Of a stretch of 9,580 bases of DNA, positions 1 to 5,770 are shown piece by piece (positions within the stretch are counted from its first letter, which is position 1; each line of letters starts with the position of its first letter). The stretch covers positions 1 through 9,580 of the forward strand of contig JAHEZC010000054.1 of the NCBI GenBank assembly GCA_023251275.1, read 5' to 3'. The position numbers were made by a program, and so were the translations under genes. This DNA is from Parafilimonas sp. (GTDB lineage: Bacteria; Bacteroidota; Bacteroidia; Chitinophagales; Chitinophagaceae). The notes under the pieces are model-generated. The model searched no databases. It was not told where the DNA came from and was given only the letters and a program-made list of their open reading frames with translations.

Positions 1-1379
1 CGAAAAACTTTACAGTAGTAAATACTCCCCAGCAAACCGATCGTTTATTTTATGGAAAACTAAATATTGATACGCATATCAAACTGAGCGGAGACATGGA
101 ATCTCCTGCAGCAAACGCTGCACTTCGTATAAATAAAATAACAGATTTTACAATGATGCTTCCGAACAGCAACCCGGAAGTACAGGAACGTGAAGGCATT
201 GTAAGATTTGTTGACAAAGATCATCCGGATACTATTACTGCACAAACGATCTATGATTCTTTAAATCAATCTTCCATAAAAGGAATGGATGTGACGGCAA
301 CAATTATCACAGACAGTTCTGCAAAACTCACTTTAGTAATTGATGAAAGAAATGGCGATGCGTTAACTATGCAGGGACAGGCCAATTTAGCAGGAGGTAT
401 TGATAAAAGCGGAAAAGTAAGCCTAACCGGAAATTATCAGCTTACGCATGGCTCATACCAGGTTTCATTAAGTGTGTTAAAAAGAAAATTTGAAATACAA
501 CCCGGAAGTGTGATTACATGGACAGGAGATCCTGCTTTGGCAATTGTGGATATCAATGCAGTATATAATGCCAAAACACCTCCGATAGACCTGGTAATGC
601 AGCAACTGGGCGGAAGGTCACAGGAAGAAATTACCCGCTATAAACAACCATTGCCTTTTCAGGTGATTTTAAAAATGCAGGGTGAATTACTGAAGCCTGT
701 TATCACGTTTGATATTACACTGCCGCAGGATGATCTTTCGCAGTGGCCCGAAGTGGCTGCAAGACTGCAGCAGATGCGTACAGATAATTCCGAGTTAAAT
801 AAACAGGTGTTTGCGGTGTTATTATTAAACCGGTTTGTACAGGAAAATCCTTTTGAAAGTTCAGCGGGCGGAACAGGTATAGCTGATATAGGCCGGCAGA
901 GTGCAAGCCGTATTTTAAGCGATCAGCTTAATCAGCTTGCCGGAAGTTTAATAAAAGGCGTGGACATAAATTTTGATATTAATTCCCAAAAAGATTATTC
1001 AACAGGTGTGGAGCAAAACAAGACCGACCTGAATGTAACCGTTTCAAAAAAATTATTAAATGACAGGCTTGTAATAAATGTTGGAAGCAATGTTGGGCTG
1101 GAAGGTTCGCATAACACATCACAAAACTCTTCGGTAATAGGAAATTTTTCAGTTGATTATAAATTAAGCCGTGATGGGAAATACCGGCTGAGGGCCTATC
1201 AGAAAAACAATTACCAGGAAATAGTGGAAGGCCAGGTAATTGAAACCGGCGTGAGTTTTATATTGACGCTTGACTATAATTATTTCAGTGAATTATTTAA
1301 ATCAAAAAAAGAAGTAAGGAAAAAATTGCGGCAGTTAAAAAGACAAAAGGCCAAAAAGAGAAACGACGTAAGCCAATGA
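1..1379 (+). CDS. tamB: TamB-family translocation/assembly protein, C-terminal part (5' end outside window)
   Basis: The reading frame is open from base 3 to the TGA at 1377-1379, so 458 codons of a longer protein are visible. The ATG at 96 is internal, because TamB-like sequence (for example FTVVNTPQQTDRLFYGKL) precedes it in frame. TamB proteins are inner-membrane-anchored, very long beta-helical periplasmic proteins that work with an Omp85 partner in outer-membrane assembly or lipid transport. The visible part resembles the DUF490/TamB C-terminal domain: repeated amphipathic strands with Gly/Asn turns, a segment around GKVSLTGNYQLTHGSYQVS, and a barrel-like end (GNFSVDYKLSRDGKYRLRAY) that includes an ETGVSFILTLDYNYF strand. 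It ends in a strongly basic tail rich in Lys and Arg. The stop overlaps the start of the next gene by ATGA, implying translational coupling with tamL. The family call is firm; the N-terminus cannot be assessed. Confidence 0.9.
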   Translation, partial: KNFTVVNTPQQTDRLFYGKLNIDTHIKLSGDMESPAANAALRINKITDFTMMLPNSNPEVQEREGIVRFVDKDHPDTITAQTIYDSLNQSSIKGMDVTATIITDSSAKLTLVIDERNGDALTMQGQANLAGGIDKSGKVSLTGNYQLTHGSYQVSLSVLKRKFEIQPGSVITWTGDPALAIVDINAVYNAKTPPIDLVMQQLGGRSQEEITRYKQPLPFQVILKMQGELLKPVITFDITLPQDDLSQWPEVAARLQQMRTDNSELNKQVFAVLLLNRFVQENPFESSAGGTGIADIGRQSASRILSDQLNQLAGSLIKGVDINFDINSQKDYSTGVEQNKTDLNVTVSKKLLNDRLVINVGSNVGLEGSHNTSQNSSVIGNFSVDYKLSRDGKYRLRAYQKNNYQEIVEGQVIETGVSFILTLDYNYFSELFKSKKEVRKKLRQLKRQKAKKRNDVSQ

Positions 1380-3673
1380 AAAATATCTGCATCATATTAT
1401 TTTCTACGGCTTCATTTTTTTTATGCTCATGCAGTAATACCAAACAACTTGCACAAAACCAGGCGCTGTTCACCGGTGCAGATGTAAAAATAAAATCATC
1501 AGCACACATTTCCCACGCACAAAAAAAAGAACTCACTTCTCAAATGCAAAGCCTGATTCGCCCCAAGCCAAATTCAAAAATTTTAGGCGCAAGGGTGAAA
1601 TTATTTATTTACAATCTTGCAGGGACTCCCAAGAAAGATAAGGGTTTGCGCCATTGGCTGAAATATAAAGTGGGCGAGCCGCCTGTTATTGCTTCGATGG
1701 ATGCACTTAAAAAAAACAGCGCTGTTTTACAAAATCGTTTGGAAAACCGCGGTTATTTTAAAGATACTGTAATGCTTGATACAACGGTAAAAAACAAAAA
1801 GTTACACGCAGTATATACCGCCTATATAAATGGCCAATATAAAATACACAATGTTTCTTTTCCGGGCGGCGATGATACATTAAGCAGGAGCATACAAAAA
1901 ATTGCGGCAAATACTTTTTTAAAGAAAGGCTCACCTTATGATCTCGATGTAATAAAAAATGAACGCGAAAGAATAGATGCGAATCTTAAGAATAAAGGTT
2001 TCTTTTATTTTAATCCCGATTACCTGATCGTCAATGTTGATTCTACTGTTGGCAGCCACCAGGTGGATATGCACATGGAAATAAAAAACCAGACACCTGC
2101 TGACGCTGCAAAATCATATCGCATTGATAATATTACAGTGTTTGCTGATTACAATATTCGTTCAGATACGAATCTTGCCCATATTCAATCAACCGATTTT
2201 GCCGGATACACGATTGTTGATCCTGATAAAAATTTTCAGCCGAAAATTTTCAGCCGTACACTTGTGTTCAAACGAAATGATGTGTATAACCGGAATAAGC
2301 ACAATATGGCGCTTAACCGTCTTGTAACAATGGGCGTGTTTAAATTTGTGAAAGCACGTTTTGAAAAATCAGACACAGCTTCCGGCAATTACCTGGATCT
2401 TTTTTATTACCTGACTCCTACTGAAAAAAAATCAATACGTTTTACTGCCACTGTGTTGTCAAAATCCAATAATTCATCCGGCGGCGTTCTTTCCATAAAC
2501 TGGCTGAACAGGAATTTTTTAAAAGGCGCCGAATTATTTACCATAGGCGCCTACGGCGGCATTGAACAGCAGATTTCTGCACAGCAAAACGCAGGCACAA
2601 AACGGTTTGGTATTGATATGAGTTTATCTGTGCCGCGCATTATTTCGCCGTTTAATTTTAAGACAAACAGCGGTTACGTACCCCGTACAAAATTTGCACT
2701 TGGCTACCAGTTATATCGGGGCGATACATCTTATACGCTCAATGCCTACACTGCTACGTATGGATATATATGGAAAGAAAGCCTGGAAAAAGAACACGAA
2801 CTCAATATTATTTCAATAAATTATGTGCGGCCTTCCAATATTAATCCTGCCTATCAGAAACAGATTGACACAAATATTATTCTTGCAAGAAGTATAGAGC
2901 AGCAATTCATCATTGGTTCTACCTACAATTTCAACCTCAATACGCAGGCGCATGCAAATGCAAAAAGAAACAACTATTATTTCAATGGAAATCTTGACCT
3001 CTCCGGAAACCTGATTGGATTAATAACCGGGGCAAATATTAACAAGGGAAAAACCGTATCCATTTTCAGTACACCTGTTTCGCAGTATGCAAGAGCGGAG
3101 GCGGATTTCAGGCATTACCTGAGATTAAGCAAGTACTCGGTAATTGCAAGCAGGTTTATCGCCGGCGCAGGATACGCGTATGGCAATAGCTCCGTATTGC
3201 CTTTTATAAAAGCATTTTTTGCAGGCGGCACAAATGATATCCGTGCATTCCGGTCAAGGGCGTTGGGGCCTGGATCTTTTTATGCAGGGGACCCGCGTAT
3301 CATTCCTTTTTTGCCGGAGCAACCATGCGATATAAAGCTTGAATTAAATACAGAGCTGAGGGCAAAATTATTTTCTGTAGTTCGTTGGGCCTTGTTTGCA
3401 GATGCAGGTAATATATGGACGATAAGAAGTGATTCAACAAGACCGGGTTCGCAGTTCACTAATCGTTTTCTCAACCAAACAGCAGTTGGCATTGGCACAG
3501 GTCTGCGGTTTGACCTGAGTATTCTTGTGCTTCGGTTAGATATTGCCATGCCGGTTCGCAAACCCTGGTTACCGGAAGGTTCACGATGGGTAATTGATAA
3601 AATAAATTTCGGGGACAGGGAATGGCGGAGACAAAATTTAATCATCAACCTTGCAATAGGATACCCGTTTTAA
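1376..3673 (+). CDS. tamL: TamL: lipoprotein-type Omp85/BamA-superfamily outer-membrane protein
   Basis: This 765-residue protein is the outer-membrane partner of TamB. The N-terminus is a lipoprotein signal: basic MKN, a hydrophobic stretch, then lipobox L-C-S-C with the predicted lipidated Cys at residue 19, followed by SNTKQLAQNQALFTGA. A lipidated N-terminus ending in TK-x-L plus a 'tG' segment is typical of the Bacteroidota TamL branch rather than proteobacterial TamA. POTRA-like segments fill roughly residues 30-350, with repeats of 'N-R-L-x-N-[RK]-G-[YF]-F' type at about 119-128 and 202-212. A 16-strand barrel should occupy about 355-765. The Omp85 loop-6 motif is at about 616-634 (GGTNDIRAFRSRALGPGS), where IRAF replaces the common VRG[FY]. 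The protein ends in aromatic Phe, as expected for an outer-membrane beta-signal. The start overlaps the tamB stop (ATGA), so the two are probably co-translated. Length and all key parts look complete. Confidence 0.92.
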   Translation: MKNICIILFSTASFFLCSCSNTKQLAQNQALFTGADVKIKSSAHISHAQKKELTSQMQSLIRPKPNSKILGARVKLFIYNLAGTPKKDKGLRHWLKYKVGEPPVIASMDALKKNSAVLQNRLENRGYFKDTVMLDTTVKNKKLHAVYTAYINGQYKIHNVSFPGGDDTLSRSIQKIAANTFLKKGSPYDLDVIKNERERIDANLKNKGFFYFNPDYLIVNVDSTVGSHQVDMHMEIKNQTPADAAKSYRIDNITVFADYNIRSDTNLAHIQSTDFAGYTIVDPDKNFQPKIFSRTLVFKRNDVYNRNKHNMALNRLVTMGVFKFVKARFEKSDTASGNYLDLFYYLTPTEKKSIRFTATVLSKSNNSSGGVLSINWLNRNFLKGAELFTIGAYGGIEQQISAQQNAGTKRFGIDMSLSVPRIISPFNFKTNSGYVPRTKFALGYQLYRGDTSYTLNAYTATYGYIWKESLEKEHELNIISINYVRPSNINPAYQKQIDTNIILARSIEQQFIIGSTYNFNLNTQAHANAKRNNYYFNGNLDLSGNLIGLITGANINKGKTVSIFSTPVSQYARAEADFRHYLRLSKYSVIASRFIAGAGYAYGNSSVLPFIKAFFAGGTNDIRAFRSRALGPGSFYAGDPRIIPFLPEQPCDIKLELNTELRAKLFSVVRWALFADAGNIWTIRSDSTRPGSQFTNRFLNQTAVGIGTGLRFDLSILVLRLDIAMPVRKPWLPEGSRWVIDKINFGDREWRRQNLIINLAIGYPF

Positions 3674-4031
3674 TTTTCATTCTTTTAACCTCGTGCTAAG
3701 AAAAAGCCTCATGTTTTTTTTGAATATCTTTACGACAAGCTTATCCCGCTTCATCCTTCAAATTGAAAGGCGCTATTCCGTTTTTAGTCTGTAATACCCG
3801 CTGCATATTTATTTTATGGCCTGCAAAATGAATATAATAAGCAATGCAAAAAAAAGTAAAAAATTCAGGGTCAATGATAAATGTAATATCAAATACCATT
3901 GATGAATTATTATATCCGATTTTATATTTATTCATACTTATATAAGGGGTTTTTTATGGCAATACTTTTTCTTCTTAAAACTGTTCTGGAAAGTAATAAT
4001 CAATGACCATGAAATTGAAAAGAAGGTAAAA
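3674..4031. other. Intergenic region between convergent tamL and ligD POL ORF
   Basis: This 358-base AT-rich stretch separates two genes that converge on it. I see no strong GC-rich hairpin followed by a T run on either side. T-rich runs occur at 3713-3720 and 3951-3955 but have no convincing stem. A short near-palindrome around an AAGCTT core lies near 3733-3744. A weak AGAAG/CTTCT pairing close to 4020-4043, next to the ligD stop, is too short to call a terminator. The only coding candidate is the 64-codon minus-strand ORF listed separately. Confidence 0.5.
3741..3935 (-). CDS. Doubtful small hypothetical ORF, 64 residues
   Basis: I do not recognise this ORF. It starts with ATG and ends with TAA, and would encode a 64-residue protein beginning MNKYKIGYNNSSMVFDITF. 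It has an aromatic/hydrophobic middle (about residues 16-36, rich in Phe, Ile and Tyr) and a more polar C-terminus. The middle part is not a clean membrane helix because it contains an Asp-Pro-Glu. There is no clear ribosome binding site upstream, but that is common in Bacteroidota. It lies downstream of the ligD POL ORF on the same strand, about 96 bases away, and converges on tamL. In its favour, it is the only ORF of this size in the gap that does not overlap a real gene. Against it are its short length, AT-rich composition and an internal run of eight T. It could be non-coding or a gene remnant. Confidence 0.25.
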   Translation of the reverse strand: MNKYKIGYNNSSMVFDITFIIDPEFFTFFCIAYYIHFAGHKINMQRVLQTKNGIAPFNLKDEAG

Positions 4032-4985
4032 TCACTTCTCTTCTAATAATTTTAGAGATTTTTTTAAATCAATTCCTTTTTGCAAAACCGGTAAAAAAAT
4101 ATCACCTGCTTTTTCGAGTCGGCTCTTCATATTTTTAAGCGTAAATTGAGACGGATGTAATCCTTTTTTAACTTCTTTCCATTGCAAAGGTGCAGATACT
4201 GTGGCGCCTGGCTTTGGACGAATGCTGTATGCGCAGGCCAAGGTCTGGCCTTTCCTGTTTTGGAGGAAATCCACATAAATATTATCTCCTCTTTTACTGA
4301 GTGATCGTTCGATACTGGTGAAGACAGGCAGTTGCTCAACAGTCAACTGTGCTACGAGATACGCAAAGTTTTTTACTTGTTCATACGTATATTTTCCGCC
4401 CATGGGTACAAATACATGCAAACCGGTAGCGCCTGATGTTTTGCAGTATGATTCTGCTCCGGCTTTATCGAGAATTTCTTTAACTACCTGCGCAGTTTCA
4501 ATTACCTGGTCAAAAGTATTTTTATCAGAAGGGTCTATATCAATGATCATGTAAGTGGGAGAATCAATTTTTGGCAAAACGGAATTCCACGGGTTCATTT
4601 CAATGCATCCGAGATTCGCGATGTATAAAAGAGAAGCTTTATCATTGCACATAATGTAATGGATGATCTTATCTTCAGAGCCCGACTGAACATTTACTTT
4701 TTTAACCCAGGAAGGCGTATGTTCCCCGGCATCTTTCTGAAAGAAACCTTCATCAAGAATTCCGTTAGGATTTCTTTTTAAAGACAGCGGCCGGTTTTTT
4801 AAATAAGGCAAAATAACTTTTGCCATAGTTTCATAATATTCAATCATTGCTCCCTTTGTAATTTTTTCATCAGGCCAATACAATTTTGAAAGATTACTTA
4901 ATGGGACTTTGTGGTTATTGATAATAAGCGTTTTATTGTCTTCGGTTTTTTCGAGCTCGGGCGGCTCTTTATTTTCTTTTTTCAC
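4032..4985 (-). CDS. ligD: LigD polymerase (POL, AEP primase-polymerase) domain; C-terminal piece of a split ligD
   Basis: This 317-codon ORF encodes a complete LigD-type polymerase domain, the archaeo-eukaryotic-primase-fold module that fills gaps and adds nucleotides or ribonucleotides during Ku/LigD end joining. After a polar linker (residues 1-22), the domain runs from about 23 (HKVPLSNLSKLYWPDEKITKG) to the end. Metal-binding acidic residues are intact: Asp149 and Asp151 in the IIDIDP motif and Asp239 in YVDFLQN. The nucleotide-binding SGATGLHV loop is at 184-191 with His190, and NLGCIEMNPWNS is at 124-135. No frameshift or stop interrupts it. The start is a GTG at 4985; the first internal ATG (about codon 47) would remove the domain's beginning. 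Directly before the GTG, in the same frame, is a TAA (4986-4988), and before that the decayed ligase module. The ORF is therefore the 3' part of an ancestral PE-LIG-POL fusion, like Pseudomonas aeruginosa LigD. Whether it is expressed alone is unknown. Confidence 0.85.
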   Translation of the reverse strand: MKKENKEPPELEKTEDNKTLIINNHKVPLSNLSKLYWPDEKITKGAMIEYYETMAKVILPYLKNRPLSLKRNPNGILDEGFFQKDAGEHTPSWVKKVNVQSGSEDKIIHYIMCNDKASLLYIANLGCIEMNPWNSVLPKIDSPTYMIIDIDPSDKNTFDQVIETAQVVKEILDKAGAESYCKTSGATGLHVFVPMGGKYTYEQVKNFAYLVAQLTVEQLPVFTSIERSLSKRGDNIYVDFLQNRKGQTLACAYSIRPKPGATVSAPLQWKEVKKGLHPSQFTLKNMKSRLEKAGDIFLPVLQKGIDLKKSLKLLEEK

Positions 4986-5698
4986 TTATGCATAATTTTT
5001 ATCAATTCTTACACCTGCAAAAACGGGGTGGCGCAGTAATCCTTCTCCTGTTGCTTCGCTGTAGTTAAGTTCTCAGGCCAATTTGGGTTTCAGCCAGGGA
5101 ACAGGCATATTCACTCTCACCTTTGCTGAGAAAGGAAAATGGCTGGTAATCAAAGGTTGCATTTTATACCAAAGTTCTTTCAGCGTTTGCTGATTGAAAA
5201 CTGTCCCCGTATGGCCCATGTATTTTAATTCACCAGGATCATATTGTGCAAGGACAAGCTCTCCAAAGAATTTGCGGCTTTTGCGCGGTTTTGTGAAACC
5301 AACTATTATGCCTTCTCTGCTTTGTATATTTTTTATTTTCAGCCATTCTTTGCTGCGTATGACACAAGTATATGCACTGTCTGTTTTTTTGCAATAACGC
5401 CTTCAAGCATTTCTTTGGTTGACAGCTTAAAAAATTATTTGCTCTTTTCTTTTATATGATCAGAATATCTCAGTTGGCTTTTTTATCTGCTCTGATTAAT
5501 TTTTTAAGCAATCCTTTACGCTGAAGCAAAGGTAAATTCCGCACATCCTTTTTTATCAAGAAATAATAAATCAAAAAAATAATAGAAGATCGGAACTTCA
5601 GTATTGTCGGCATACTGCTGCAGTTTTTGAAAAGAATAATCAGCAAAAACATTGCCCAAACTCAATGAAATCAACAGGTGTGCATATTTATTCATCAA
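4986..5698 (-). pseudogene. ligD: Decayed ATP-dependent DNA ligase module of ligD (truncated, frameshifted)
   Basis: Reading the minus strand across frames recovers LigD ligase sequence. In 5' to 3' order: FQKLQQYADNTEVP and FYYFFDLLFLDKK (about 5632-5550); DVRNLPLLQRKGLLKKLIR (about 5547-5490); LRYSDHIKEK (about 5473-5444); FFKLSTKEMLEGVIAKK (about 5434-5385), containing nucleotidyltransferase motif IV EGVIAK; then RSKEWLKIK (motif V), GFTKPRKSRKFFGELVLAQY and LRHPVFAGVRIDKNYA of the OB-fold (to 4989). Lesions: an apparent one-base gain in T6 5549-5554, apparent one-base losses in T6 5479-5484 and T7 5384-5390 (plus-strand letters), an in-frame TAA at 5435-5437, an in-frame TGA at 5073-5075, and TAA at 4986-4988. 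The motif I lysine (KxDG) and the phosphoesterase domain are absent. The first 60 bases or so (about 5640-5698) are not recognisable, so the 5' boundary is approximate. No active ligase can be made from this stretch. Confidence 0.85.
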
Positions 5699-5770
5699 CT
5701 CCGATGTGCCTCAAAGCCTTTGCTGACAACAAACATAGATTTACCTGCAGATACTAATTATTGAAGAAAA

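Noticed and set aside
96..98. ATG as the start of the TamB-like gene
   Set aside because: The frame is open to the left edge and the upstream codons read as TamB-like sequence, so this Met is internal and the gene starts outside the window.
3690..3725. Terminator after tamL
   Set aside because: There is a T run but no stable stem of useful length, so it cannot be supported.
5073..5075. Recoding of TGA (for example selenocysteine) in the ligase OB-fold
   Set aside because: Other stops and frameshifts disable the same domain, so simple pseudogene decay explains it.
5194..5459. Two plus-strand ORFs of about 70 codons
   Set aside because: They lie antisense to recognisable ligase remnant sequence and have no family-like features; their openness is incidental.
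5470..5698. Two overlapping minus-strand ORFs of 60 codons as separate small genes
   Set aside because: Each carries a piece of the same ligase domain in a different frame; together they are one frameshifted pseudogene.
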